This document shows positions 9,085 through 17,560 of a stretch of DNA of 31,699 bases, in pieces. The translations under genes and the position numbers were made by a program. The DNA is from Planctomycetaceae bacterium (GTDB lineage: Bacteria > Planctomycetota > Planctomycetia > Pirellulales > Pirellulaceae). Positions within the stretch are counted from its first letter, which is position 1. The number at the start of each line of letters is the position of its first letter. The DNA lies in contig NYXM01000112.1 of the NCBI GenBank assembly GCA_002685655.1, positions 1-31,699 on the forward strand, read 5' to 3'. The notes beneath the pieces were generated by a model, which saw only the letters and a program-made list of their open reading frames with translations, did no database searches and was not told the DNA's origin.

Positions 9085-10125
9085 CTAACTTCCCCGTCGG
9101 CGACGGCCTCGCTCACGTTGACGGGGCGTATGGATTTCGGTCCTGGTTTCCAGTGGGGAAACAAACTTGAACTTCACCGAGCTGTTTTCTGCAAGCGTGT
9201 ATTCCACTGAGCGTTTCTCCCCAAACACTTCGTACCGAATTACGTAGCTCCCCGCCTCTGGGTGTTCAAAACCGGTGATCGTTGCGCCGCGGAGAGGGCG
9301 CATTGCAGGTCGAACACCTTGGGCGCGCGGTTGTGGATCGACCTGTCCATTGCGTTGGACGACTTCTCCATAAAAGCCGCCATTCAGATAGGGATACGCC
9401 TTGGTCGCGTGGTAATGGTAGTTCCCCTTCGAGTCCGTGTGCCCGTTGAGTCGGTCAAGATTCCTCGGTGGCTTTCCATCTGGATCGCTGTAGCCGTAGA
9501 TCGGATAGCCATCGAGGGCGACCGCGATGGGGTTGCCTTCTCCTACAATCTTCTCCAAGTGCACAGGCGCGATGTGATAGTGATAATCGTCCGCTCGACC
9601 GCAGTGCCCTCCCCATTGATCCAGTTCGCCAGCCTTCAGCGTATCTGTGCGGCCATCGTTCTTGATGGGATTGAAGATCGGCACGCCGTTAACCGCCAGC
9701 GCGATCGCGCCGCGAAAGAAGTTCGATCTTGCCGACAACGGCTTCGTCGCCGGCATAGGATGTAACGGAACTCGCCAGGCGTTGTCGCCGGTGTACGGCT
9801 GAGGCAACGGAACCTGCTGTTGCCAGGCAGTTATGCCCGTCATCATCGGATGGCTGGGCATGCCGTCGGATTCGACAAGCAAGTAGTCGCGATCCCAGCG
9901 AACCTTCACCTTGTCAGCGAACGGTTCGAAGAACTTCGCCATTTCAGGCTGGTCTGTGGCGGCAGGCTGGCGTTGAACGACGAATCGTATGTCCAGACCT
10001 GCGGTGTTCAATCGTTTGATCTTCTCGCGAGTCTGAGGCGACGGTACATGCGAGTGCCCTTCGTGGGCGAACGTCGGCGATCGTAGTACACAGGCGATTG
10101 CGATGGCGAGAGTGAGTTTATTCAT
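9085..10125 (-). CDS. YHYH-domain secreted protein
   Basis: 346 aa with a signal peptide (residues 1-20, cleaved before HEGHSH). The YHYH signature appears twice: WGGHCGRADDYHYHIAP with YHYH at 181-184, and GNYHYHAT with YHYH at 236-239. ALDGYPIYGYSDPDG between them is also typical of the family. YHYH proteins are extracellular and of unproved function; the histidine clusters suggest metal binding, and the mature N terminus HEGHSH could add a site. The C terminus is strongly basic (RQRERGRRRRGS), like the tail of the preceding gene product. The ATG at 10125 has GGAGAG ten bases upstream. It is 30 bp after its upstream neighbour and 45 bp before the DUF1501 gene, in the sigma-factor-headed operon. 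Confidence 0.85.
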   Translation of the reverse strand: MNKLTLAIAIACVLRSPTFAHEGHSHVPSPQTREKIKRLNTAGLDIRFVVQRQPAATDQPEMAKFFEPFADKVKVRWDRDYLLVESDGMPSHPMMTGITAWQQQVPLPQPYTGDNAWRVPLHPMPATKPLSARSNFFRGAIALAVNGVPIFNPIKNDGRTDTLKAGELDQWGGHCGRADDYHYHIAPVHLEKIVGEGNPIAVALDGYPIYGYSDPDGKPPRNLDRLNGHTDSKGNYHYHATKAYPYLNGGFYGEVVQRNGQVDPQPRAQGVRPAMRPLRGATITGFEHPEAGSYVIRYEVFGEKRSVEYTLAENSSVKFKFVSPLETRTEIHTPRQRERGRRRRGS

Positions 10126-10155
10126 CGTTCATGCTCTCCAGTGGAGATGTTGTGA

Positions 10156-10893
10156 TCAATTCGTGCCCCTCTTGCCGCGCCGTCGATTTCCTCCCCCGCC
10201 GCGCTGTGGACGCTGCGGCACGACATCGGTCAAGCCACGGAAGTCTGGGCGCTGTTTGCCATCCGGTGGCGACTTAACAACGGTCCTGAAGATGACCACG
10301 TTGTCCAGCTTAATGTCGTCCGACCAAATGAACTTGGCACCCTTGAAGTCATGCTCGTAGAACGGCTCCTTGGGACCGACTTCCGCCTCGGAGAATTCTT
10401 TGGCGTTGGGCCACTGGCTGTCATCGAAGTCGATGCTGTACCAGTTTTTCGGAATGGGGATGTTCTCGACCTTCGGATTCTCGGTGTCGCCGTTTATCGG
10501 TCCCCAGGAGAACTTCTTGGCTTTCCATTTAGCGTTGGTCGCCGTACCATCACCGAGCTTCACAATGAAGCCGCCATCGCCGATGTTCGTATTGGCATAC
10601 TCCATTCCGGTCTTGGGATCTGCGTTATCGATGCCCATCGCTGCGATTGTCATCGGATAAGCTGGCAGAACATCGACCGACACCACGTTGTGCGGCACGA
10701 ACGAGATCGAATCCACGGCAACCAGTTCTCCGTTGATGTACAACTTGAACGAGTTGTCCGCGTAAACGTTTGCTTTGATTGTGTCGTCGATGCGAGGCTT
10801 GCGGATAGACCTGCCCGGCCCTTGGCCGAGAACGAAAGCGCCTAGCGATAAGAGCGTGGGCAGGAAAATGAGTAGTCCTACGTGACGCAGCAT
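10156..10893 (-). CDS. Secreted beta-sandwich-like protein of unknown function
   Basis: 245 aa from the ATG at 10893; a longer open frame exists but this start gives a proper signal peptide (LLIFLPTLLSLGAFVLGQ). Motifs such as NSFKLYINGELV, IDFDDSQWPNAKEF, FIWSDDI and VVIFRTVV resemble the jelly-roll modules found in carbohydrate-binding and beta-galactosidase-type proteins, where a YINGE-like turn and a DDSxW segment are common. No catalytic site is seen. The tail is Gly/Arg-rich (RGGGGNRRRGKRGTN). It lies 29 bp after the DUF5658-like gene and 30 bp before the YHYH gene. I do not recognise a named family; carbohydrate binding is a guess from fold-like motifs. Confidence 0.6.
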   Translation of the reverse strand: MLRHVGLLIFLPTLLSLGAFVLGQGPGRSIRKPRIDDTIKANVYADNSFKLYINGELVAVDSISFVPHNVVSVDVLPAYPMTIAAMGIDNADPKTGMEYANTNIGDGGFIVKLGDGTATNAKWKAKKFSWGPINGDTENPKVENIPIPKNWYSIDFDDSQWPNAKEFSEAEVGPKEPFYEHDFKGAKFIWSDDIKLDNVVIFRTVVKSPPDGKQRPDFRGLTDVVPQRPQRGGGGNRRRGKRGTN

Positions 10894-10922
10894 GTTGTGA
10901 TTTCCTGAAAATGTCGGCGAAT

Positions 10923-11984
10923 CTAGACAAAGAACAACGACTGAACGGCCACCCATCGCACCGTTACTAAAGTGAGCACCAAGCACATCCACCAGGCTGC
11001 CTGTTGCGCGCCAAGATACGACCTCTTCGACCAGAGAATCCCGACACCAAGCACGGTGGCAGTCAGCTTGAATGTGGATAGCATCCACGGTTTGCTCAAG
11101 AGTCTCTCGCCAAACGGATTGACTTCCAGGAAGTCGCTGGCGGTCGTCGCAAACAGTGTGCAAGCCAAATCGAACACGCTCAGTGCGACGATCAACACGA
11201 GGGCACGCTTGACGAGGCTCACCGCTTCGGTTGACTGAACGAGTTGCGACCAGCGTCCGGACTCTGGCCGATGATTCAGCAGCGTCCCAACCGACAACGC
11301 GACAAGTAGCATTCCCGCGACGCTGAGCGTATACATCCTCTTCGCCGACGTGTCGGGCGGAGCGACGTAGACGGATTGACCGTCTTCCTCCTCGTCAAGC
11401 TCTTCGCTGTATTCATCAATGAACTCATGCAAGCTATCCGTCGCTTGAAAACGTCCTAGAACTCTTCGCCATTGCACTGTTGATATTCGGTGAGGCATGC
11501 CATCGTCCGAAACGTCAATGTCCCAGGCGATCGCTGCTGCAACACGATCATCGAGTGACTTCGCGTCGACTAGCGACTTGAGAAATTCGGCGGCATCACA
11601 AGAGTCAGCAACAATCCTTGTCCGCCCGTCGAATGCGACGATCGCGTAGTCATCGAGCAACGAACGCTCGATATTCGCAATGAAGCGATCGGGGTCGGAG
11701 CCAACCGGCTTACGCTTCTCCCTGCCGTCCCGTGTCCGACCACCTGGCAACTCGGCGATACGTTCAACGTTCACGAGCACATACCGGCCCTGCCTTCCAA
11801 CCCGATACGGTAAGTCCAGTCGGCGTCCGGCAACAATCACCGTACCCATTTCGATTGGTGTACCGTACACAACCTCGCGTTCTCGCGGCGGCTGAAGAGT
11901 ATCGATTGCATCGATCGGCTCCTGCGCGCCGGCAACCGCAGCCAACATCACCGTAGCGATGAATACGAACGTTGAAGGTTTCAC
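10923..11984 (-). CDS. Membrane protein with DUF5658-like C-terminal domain
   Basis: 353 aa starting at a GTG (11984) with a strong GGGAGGTG site. A signal peptide (1-20) is followed by about 190 residues of soluble sequence, an acidic stretch (EELDEEEDGQ), then four predicted membrane segments: MYTLSVAGMLLVALSVGTLL, ALVLIVALSVFDLACTLFA, the FKLTATVLGVGILW region and the C-terminal MCLVLTLVTVRWVA. The segment FDLACTLFATTASDFLEVNPFG matches the D...T...E-NP pattern of DUF5658-type proteins. Function unknown. It is 34 bp after the EF-hand protein gene. It could anchor the operon's exported products to the membrane, but that rests on context only. Confidence 0.65.
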   Translation of the reverse strand: MKPSTFVFIATVMLAAVAGAQEPIDAIDTLQPPREREVVYGTPIEMGTVIVAGRRLDLPYRVGRQGRYVLVNVERIAELPGGRTRDGREKRKPVGSDPDRFIANIERSLLDDYAIVAFDGRTRIVADSCDAAEFLKSLVDAKSLDDRVAAAIAWDIDVSDDGMPHRISTVQWRRVLGRFQATDSLHEFIDEYSEELDEEEDGQSVYVAPPDTSAKRMYTLSVAGMLLVALSVGTLLNHRPESGRWSQLVQSTEAVSLVKRALVLIVALSVFDLACTLFATTASDFLEVNPFGERLLSKPWMLSTFKLTATVLGVGILWSKRSYLGAQQAAWWMCLVLTLVTVRWVAVQSLFFV

Positions 11985-12018
11985 TGTTTCTCACCTCCCT
12001 GCTTTCGGCCTCCACTCT

Positions 12019-12609
12019 CTATTCTGATTCCGGACGTTGTGGCCGATCTCGGTCCTGTCCACGCCCTCGATTCCCGTCTTGGCTCCGATTATCGCCCTCT
12101 CGCCGTCGCGCATCTCCTTCGCCTTCACGGCTGCGATTGCCACCTTGCCCGCCGCGACGTGTTTGGCCGCCACGCCTGTCGGTGGCGACGCTCAGTTCTT
12201 CGGCGGAGAGCGCACCATCCTCGTTGGCGTCAAGCTTCTTTAGTACGGCAACTGCATTGTCGATTTCCTTGGCCGAGAGTTGTCCGTCCCGGTTCGTGTC
12301 GAGCAACCGGAATATCGCACTGCCGCCTCCCTGACCGCCGCGCCGGCCTCTCCCACCTTGGCCACCGCCCTGGCCGCGGCGACGCCGCTCCTCGTCGCCG
12401 GCTCCACGTTGCCCGCGGTCATCTCGGTTACGTTGGCCTTCTGCTTGACCTTGCTCGCGGCCGTTTCGATTGGCACCACGTCGCTCCTGCTGAGCGCGAG
12501 GTTCGCCGTCATTGGGACGTGGCTCGTCTTGAGCGCGTGAGTTCTGAGCAGCAGCGTGAGTGAAGAACGCCACCACAAGTGTGGCCGCTGTTGTTCCGAT
12601 TCGTTTCAT
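12019..12609 (-). CDS. Secreted EF-hand protein with Arg/Gly/Gln low-complexity regions
   Basis: 196 aa from the ATG at 12609, which has AAGGAG upstream and begins a signal peptide (KRIGTTAATLVVAFFTHAAAQ). Between the signal and the EF-hand pair, and again to the C terminus, the chain is almost wholly R, G, Q, N, D and E and probably disordered. Two calcium-binding loops are intact: DTNRDGQLSAKE and DANEDGALSAEE, about residues 104-139, spaced as an EF-hand pair. Role unknown; a calcium-responsive matrix or linker protein is plausible. Its two operon predecessors, the sulfatase and the metallophosphatase, carry EF-hands too. It lies 36 bp after the sulfatase stop. Confidence 0.75.
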   Translation of the reverse strand: MKRIGTTAATLVVAFFTHAAAQNSRAQDEPRPNDGEPRAQQERRGANRNGREQGQAEGQRNRDDRGQRGAGDEERRRRGQGGGQGGRGRRGGQGGGSAIFRLLDTNRDGQLSAKEIDNAVAVLKKLDANEDGALSAEELSVATDRRGGQTRRGGQGGNRSREGEGDARRREGDNRSQDGNRGRGQDRDRPQRPESE

Positions 12610-12645
12610 CGTGGCTTCTCCTTGAGATCCTTTAGTTGGCATTGG

Positions 12646-14175
12646 CTAACGGGAGCGAGCTTCGTCGCGTGACAAATTGCCATCGCCGTCCTTGTCGAGC
12701 GAACGAAGTACGGCCGGGAGCTTTTCGAGTTCCTTGGCTGACAGGCTGCCGTCATCATCCTGGTCAAGTGCTTCGAGAAGCGAGTCTCGCCGCGAGCGCG
12801 GCGCTTGCTGATTCGATACCGTGGGTGTCCCGGCTCCCGGTCGAACTGTCGGCAAGTCGGCGTCGATTCCAGTGAGGTAATCGGTTAGCTGAGCGTCGAG
12901 TTCCCGAACCTTGGCTGGCAGTGAGCCTGCAAGATCATTCCGCTCGCCAATGTCTTCGGAGAGATCGAAGAGCAACCGCCTTCCGTCTTCGTAGACGCGA
13001 ATAAGTTTGTAGTTGCCCGCAATGATCGACGAGACGGGGCCAAGAGAGTCCTTGTCGTAGTGCGGAAAGTGAAAAACGATCTCCCCATGTCGACGTGTCA
13101 CGCCTTCCGATTTCGGATCGGCGAGCAACTCCTTCAGGCTCCCGCCTTCGACTGCGGAGGGCAACTTGTCGCCAACGCCGGCCAGTTCGGCGATGGTCGG
13201 CATCAGATCGGCTCCTGTGACCCGCACAGTGCAGTGCGCGCCGTGCTTTGCCGCGGGACCGCGGATGAAGAGTGGGATGCGAATCCCGCCGTCCCAGAGC
13301 CCTCCTTTGCCGCCTTGCAGCGGTCCGTTGCGACCGGGAGTGCCGTGGTCAGCGGTGTAAATGACGTAGGTGTTGTCAGCGATATCAAGTTCATCCAACT
13401 TGTCGAGAACCATCCCGATCGTGATGTCCATATCCAGCGCAACGGCTGCTGCGCCTACGTTTCGGTCGTTTCTGCCGAGACCAAGTCTTAAGACCCGCTC
13501 AAATGTTTCGCGCTTTGCGTCGGCTTGCGATCGACCACCGTAGTGTGACAGCTGCAAGTAAAACGGCTTACCGGCCTTCGTTTGCCGCTCAATGAAGTCC
13601 ACGCCTCGCTCGGTGATCCGATACGCCTGTTTTGGATTTGGGTTTCTGGAGTTCTCCGGCCCACCGTTGCTGGTCGCGCCGTCCGACTCGTCAAAGCCGT
13701 GCTGGCGTGGGTGCATTCGCCCGACGTGCCACTTGCCAAAATGCGCGGTCGCGTAGCCGGCGTCCTTTAACATTTCCGCAACGGTCGTGATCTCTGTTGG
13801 CAACTCCCGCACCACGCGAGGCTCGATCAGCCTTCTCCCCGTGTCGCCACCCGGTGAAGTGAACGTCATACGCAATTGCGCGGGGCTGATCCCAGTGAAG
13901 TACGTCGCTCGTGAAGGCGTGCAACGTGGTGATGGTGCATAGAAGTTCGAGAAGCGAACCCCTTCACGAGCAATCCGCTGGAGATTTGGCGTGAGGAAGG
14001 AACGGCTCTTCGATTCTGGTTCGCTTGGGTCGAGTTGTACCGACGTACTCGCCCAACCTTGCCCTTCGCCTTGGATGAACACGAAACAAGGCTTCCCTGC
14101 AGTCTGTTGAGCGAAGCTGTCCACTGGTGGAGCCAGCGCCAGCAGCGCGGCAACGCTGATCGAGAGCGATCTCAT
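12646..14175 (-). CDS. Sulfatase with C-terminal EF-hand pair and altered first metal motif
   Basis: 509 aa with a signal peptide to about residue 23. The formylglycine motif C85-T-P-S-R89 in PSPRCTPSRATYFTG is canonical, as are FGKWHVG and YTADHGTPG (metal/catalytic) and a late GNYKLIRVYEDGRRLLFDL segment. In place of the usual Asp-Asp-containing opening strand (ADD-G-W type), this protein has FVFIQGEGQGW (residues 31-41), so one expected calcium-ligand pair is replaced by G36-E37. The C terminus carries two EF-hand loops (DQDDDGSLSAKE, DKDGDGNLSRDE) absent from standard sulfatases. It would act outside the cytoplasm on sulfated glycans if active. The ATG overlaps the metallophosphatase stop by 4 bp and has GAGGAGG upstream. 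Confidence 0.85.
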   Translation of the reverse strand: MRSLSISVAALLALAPPVDSFAQQTAGKPCFVFIQGEGQGWASTSVQLDPSEPESKSRSFLTPNLQRIAREGVRFSNFYAPSPRCTPSRATYFTGISPAQLRMTFTSPGGDTGRRLIEPRVVRELPTEITTVAEMLKDAGYATAHFGKWHVGRMHPRQHGFDESDGATSNGGPENSRNPNPKQAYRITERGVDFIERQTKAGKPFYLQLSHYGGRSQADAKRETFERVLRLGLGRNDRNVGAAAVALDMDITIGMVLDKLDELDIADNTYVIYTADHGTPGRNGPLQGGKGGLWDGGIRIPLFIRGPAAKHGAHCTVRVTGADLMPTIAELAGVGDKLPSAVEGGSLKELLADPKSEGVTRRHGEIVFHFPHYDKDSLGPVSSIIAGNYKLIRVYEDGRRLLFDLSEDIGERNDLAGSLPAKVRELDAQLTDYLTGIDADLPTVRPGAGTPTVSNQQAPRSRRDSLLEALDQDDDGSLSAKELEKLPAVLRSLDKDGDGNLSRDEARSR

Positions 14176-15788
14176 TGACTTGTCCTCCTCGACTTGTCAG
14201 CCGTCAGCATGTACGAGAAACTCACGTCGCCATTCCTTCGGTTGTCGCTTTCACTTTGCGGCAGGTAGGCTCTTACATAGTCAACTCGCGCCGAGCCGCC
14301 ATCAACACGAACTCGAATGTGCCCGCTGCTGCTCTGCCGCTCGCCGCTCAAATAACCGTATTCTGCCGCGTTGCGAGTATTGCCGAATCGCGGATGACCA
14401 GGCTGTGGAACGAGCTGATAGACGATGCCGTCAAGGTCCTGCTTGATAAACATGTGGTCGTGGCCGTGGAAGATCACGCTCACTCCGTGATCGACGAGCA
14501 TCTGATGAACTGGTTTGCCCCAACCTGGGCGGTAGCGATCAAACTCGTCACGACCCGCTGCGGACCTGCCCCCCCATTCCCAGAAGCGAGCCGCCTCGGC
14601 GCCTCCACGTTGGCTGGGCACGCTTCCACCAACGAGGTGATGGAGGAAGACGAATCGAAGCTTTGCATCGCTCTGCTCCAAGGATCGCTTTAACCACTGA
14701 TACTGGTGCCCTCCGAGTGTCCAATGCCAGTTGCTGCCTGAACCGCCGCGCGATCTGGTTGTCGTATGCCGAAACGGATCAAGAACGATGAACTGGCAAT
14801 CGCCCCATTCGAACTGATAGTAGTTCTCCGGAAGTCCGATCCCACTCTCTCGCGCTTCGTTGCCCGTGAAGAAGTCATTGGGGTGGGGATTGGGGATGTA
14901 GCGCTTCCGCGTCGTTGTCGCCCAGACGTTCGATCCGCGATTGCCTGCTTCGCCGTCGTGGTTCCCCAAGGCGAAATACAGCGCGGCGGAATGGCACAAC
15001 TGCCCGAGATAGTACCGCTGAGCGAGATACTGCGGATGGGCCAGCTCGGGCTTGACGTACTTGCCCGTCATGAACGTGTCACCGAGTGCGAAATGAAAGT
15101 CCGGCTGGTCGCGCAGCGCGTTTGCCAACGTGCGTCGGTAGACGTCACCGCTGGTGTTTTCGTCCAAGTGTGAATCCGCCTGCACGGTAAACACAAACGC
15201 GCTACCCGGATCGCGTTGCGTGTGAAAGGTGTACTCGGCGCTCTGCTGAGTCTCGCTTTCCGTTTCGTATGAGAGTCGATAGAAATAGCGAGAGTTCCGC
15301 TGCAGTGAATCGATTACATAGTCGAAGGGCTCACGCGCCGAGATATCCTGTGATTCCGTTTCGGAGTCATGCTGCCCCGTTTTCGAGCCATACGTGAGGT
15401 AGACACGCGCGTCGGCGTGGAACAGCACTCGTATCGTGGCGCTGGTATCGGTGAGTCGGCCGACGATGATGTTGAACCGATGGCCTGGGACATCGTTGGC
15501 TGGTGGAGGCGTGGTGTAGCCGCCAAGTCGACTTCCGCTCCTGCGTCCCGACGTCCGATCGCCGCGTCCGGTTGACTCTTCTCGTGAAATGACGCCGTCG
15601 CTGTTGGCGTCTAACTTCCGAATCGAAGCTGCTGCTGCCTTTAACTCAGCCGCGGAAATTCTCCCGTCGCCATCCCTATCGATCGCCGATCTAACGCGAT
15701 CCACTCTCTGTTGCTGTGCAAAAGCAGGTGCCGCAAGCACGAACAGCGCGGCTGCAAACGACCCAAGCCACAGCTTACGTGTCTTCAT
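14172..15788 (-). CDS. Secreted EF-hand metallophosphatase (purple acid phosphatase/PhoD-like)
   Basis: 538 aa. After a signal peptide (1-24) come two EF-hand loops, D37RDGDGRISAAE and D60ANSDGVISREE. A fibronectin-like N-terminal domain follows (VGRLTDTSATIRVLF to NSRYFYRLSYE). The metallophosphoesterase domain has all five blocks in order: QADSHLD (D-x-H), ALGDTFMTG (GD), ALGNHDGE (GNHD), FLHHLVGG and FHGHDHMF (GHDH). It should hydrolyse phosphoesters outside the cytoplasm; calcium binding by the EF-hands could gate stability or localisation. The gene starts inside the anti-sigma stop (ATGA, 15788-15785) and ends inside the sulfatase start (ATGA, 14175-14172), so translation of all three is probably coupled. 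Confidence 0.85.
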   Translation of the reverse strand: MKTRKLWLGSFAAALFVLAAPAFAQQQRVDRVRSAIDRDGDGRISAAELKAAAASIRKLDANSDGVISREESTGRGDRTSGRRSGSRLGGYTTPPPANDVPGHRFNIIVGRLTDTSATIRVLFHADARVYLTYGSKTGQHDSETESQDISAREPFDYVIDSLQRNSRYFYRLSYETESETQQSAEYTFHTQRDPGSAFVFTVQADSHLDENTSGDVYRRTLANALRDQPDFHFALGDTFMTGKYVKPELAHPQYLAQRYYLGQLCHSAALYFALGNHDGEAGNRGSNVWATTTRKRYIPNPHPNDFFTGNEARESGIGLPENYYQFEWGDCQFIVLDPFRHTTTRSRGGSGSNWHWTLGGHQYQWLKRSLEQSDAKLRFVFLHHLVGGSVPSQRGGAEAARFWEWGGRSAAGRDEFDRYRPGWGKPVHQMLVDHGVSVIFHGHDHMFIKQDLDGIVYQLVPQPGHPRFGNTRNAAEYGYLSGERQSSSGHIRVRVDGGSARVDYVRAYLPQSESDNRRNGDVSFSYMLTADKSRRTSQ

Positions 15789-16759
15789 CTTGATACCTCT
15801 CGCTTGATGCGTCGTTTGCCGTCATGGTGCGACTTGTGCGAATAGAAATCGACGTCAACCTTCTCTTCTGAGACTAAGACGAATTCCACGCTCTTGGGCC
15901 CTCCGTGACCGCGGGGCAATCCGTTGAGGACCATGCGATGAATCGTTCCACTGGCTAGGTCGAAGAGGATCTCGACACGTTTCGGGCCGCGAACGTCACT
16001 GGATTTGCGTTGGCCGACCAGCGTGCCGAATTGCTCACCGCGCTCGCTTGTAAGCTCAATCTCGTAACCATGGCGAAACGCTGTAAGTTGCGAGTAAAGG
16101 TCCGTGAAGCCAAGACTTTGCCGTTGGCCGGGCAGGCCGCCACGGAAACGCGTCATATCCTGACTGACGTGCACGGGACCATCCTCGCGGAACGCCCAGC
16201 TTTCATTACCATCGCAGCCTGTGACTCGCGTGCGGCCATCCAGCAGTTTGCGCACAAAGACATAACGATTGACGCCACCGACGTAAAGGTGCGCCCCGTC
16301 CAGATCTTCGCTGGCTTCCACGCGCCATCGTTCCTCAGGGAGGTTTGCTGGTCGCCGACGGTTTGCATACTCTTCACGTACGTTGAGTCGATAAGCTCGA
16401 TCGACCGACTGGGAAACCGATTCGATCATTCGCTCCAGAGCCACAGCTGCACTCACGGTTGTCGGCCGGAGCAGCGCGACGGCGATCAACACGCAAGCTG
16501 CCAGGGCGGCAAGGCTGGAGACAATCGCCAACCGCGACTTCCGCGAACTCGCCCCTGCTTCGTCCAGTGCCCCCAGCAACCGCGTTATCCGCTGTTCATC
16601 TTCAATGTCGTTCCGTTGGGCCGCGTCAGACAACAAGCCGTGAATGACCAACTCATCAGCTAGATGTCGACGATCAACCGCCGGCGACAGATCCTCATCA
16701 CCGCGCGACAACACTTCATCGCCATCCAGCCAGTCGGACAAGGGATGCTGATCGTTCAC
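15785..16759 (-). CDS. Membrane-spanning anti-sigma-factor-like protein
   Basis: 324 aa from a GTG at 16759, chosen because it overlaps the sigma-factor stop as GTGA; an upstream in-frame extension would intrude into the sigma gene. Residues 1-76 are cytoplasmic-like and acidic (HPLSDWLDGDEV, HLADELVIHGLL) and may hold the sigma factor. One membrane segment follows (SLAALAACVLIAVALL, about 77-97), then about 220 extracytoplasmic residues reminiscent of lipoprotein-sorting/sensor folds (RVTGCDGNESWAF, LFDLASGTIHRMVLNG). Position after an ECF sigma gene and one-helix topology support an anti-sigma role. No ZAS-type zinc motif was seen, so the binding mode is unknown. The outer domain would be the sensor. 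Confidence 0.7.
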   Translation of the reverse strand: MNDQHPLSDWLDGDEVLSRGDEDLSPAVDRRHLADELVIHGLLSDAAQRNDIEDEQRITRLLGALDEAGASSRKSRLAIVSSLAALAACVLIAVALLRPTTVSAAVALERMIESVSQSVDRAYRLNVREEYANRRRPANLPEERWRVEASEDLDGAHLYVGGVNRYVFVRKLLDGRTRVTGCDGNESWAFREDGPVHVSQDMTRFRGGLPGQRQSLGFTDLYSQLTAFRHGYEIELTSERGEQFGTLVGQRKSSDVRGPKRVEILFDLASGTIHRMVLNGLPRGHGGPKSVEFVLVSEEKVDVDFYSHKSHHDGKRRIKREVSR

Positions 16760-17304
16760 GAGGTTAACTCCGTCTTGATCATGATACCCTTCCGGGTGAG
16801 ACAATCGGCGAGCAATGCTCGGGCGCGCGTGAGTCGCTTCTTGCACGCCTCCACTGAAATCCCGAGACGTTCTGCCAACGACGTGGTCTTCAAGCCATCG
16901 AAGTAACGGCCGTTGATTGCGTCGCGATGCGAATCAGACAACGCACCAAGGCAATCGTGCAGGGCCGACACCTTTTCGTCCCACGTATCGCCGACCTGTG
17001 TGGCGATAGTCTCAAATTGACGGTCTAAGTGCGATAGCACGACGTCATCCAAAAAACGCGGCGACACCTTGAGCTTGCGGTAATAAGCCATGACCAATCG
17101 TGACGCGATACCACGAAGCCACGGTCCAAATGGTTGAGACAAATCGCACTCGTCCAGCCGCCTCCACGCGACAACCATCACTTCCTGAAACAGGTCATCC
17201 ACCGCAGCATCATCCCTGACAATGCTGCGCAGATAGGCCATCAGCATCCGCGAGTTCTCACGGGCCAGAATCTCGAACGCCAATCTCGCCTTTCGATCCG
17301 CCAA
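16756..17304 (-). CDS. ECF RNA polymerase sigma factor (Rhodopirellula/Verrucomicrobium type)
   Basis: 182 aa from a TTG at 17304, chosen because GGAGGT (17316-17311) sits six bases upstream; a TTG at 17334 is also in frame but has no such site. Region 2 reads ENSRMLMAYLRSIVRDDAAVDDLFQEVMVVAWRRL in overlapping parts, with the core-binding DDLFQEV block. Region 4 contains ALSDSHRDAINGRYFDGL and the recognition-helix part SLAERLGISVEACKKRLTRARALL. This is the size and layout of ECF sigma factors expanded in planctomycetes. It is the first gene of ten and overlaps the anti-sigma-like gene by GTGA. Autoregulation is likely by analogy, but no target promoter motif could be recognised in the 17317-17602 spacer. 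Confidence 0.9.
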   Translation of the reverse strand: MADRKARLAFEILARENSRMLMAYLRSIVRDDAAVDDLFQEVMVVAWRRLDECDLSQPFGPWLRGIASRLVMAYYRKLKVSPRFLDDVVLSHLDRQFETIATQVGDTWDEKVSALHDCLGALSDSHRDAINGRYFDGLKTTSLAERLGISVEACKKRLTRARALLADCLTRKGIMIKTELTS

Positions 17305-17554
17305 TCCATGACCTCCAATTGAATCAAACACCAATTACTGTCGGCGGAGCTCGAAACGGGGACAAGAATCTTCAAGATCTCCAGATTTTCCAACGGTCCG
17401 AGCTGAAGTTTCCCGCCAAGTCAACGCCACACGGATGTAAAGGATGCTCTAGCCCGGATTATTCATGCGTCGTTCAAGTAGTTGCAGAAGTTATTGCTGG
17501 AAAAGCAGTTGCGGCTATCTTGCCCAAAGTGCCGGGCATATCAGCCGGACTAGG

Positions 17555-17560
17555 TATACT
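17555..17560 (+). promoter_or_regulatory. Candidate -10 element (TATACT) before the metallophosphoesterase
   Basis: AGGTATACT lies 42 bp before the ATG at 17603 and shares GGTATACT with the element at 4620. No clear -35 was found. The rest of the 298-bp divergent spacer (17305-17602) holds no recognisable element. Confidence 0.3.
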
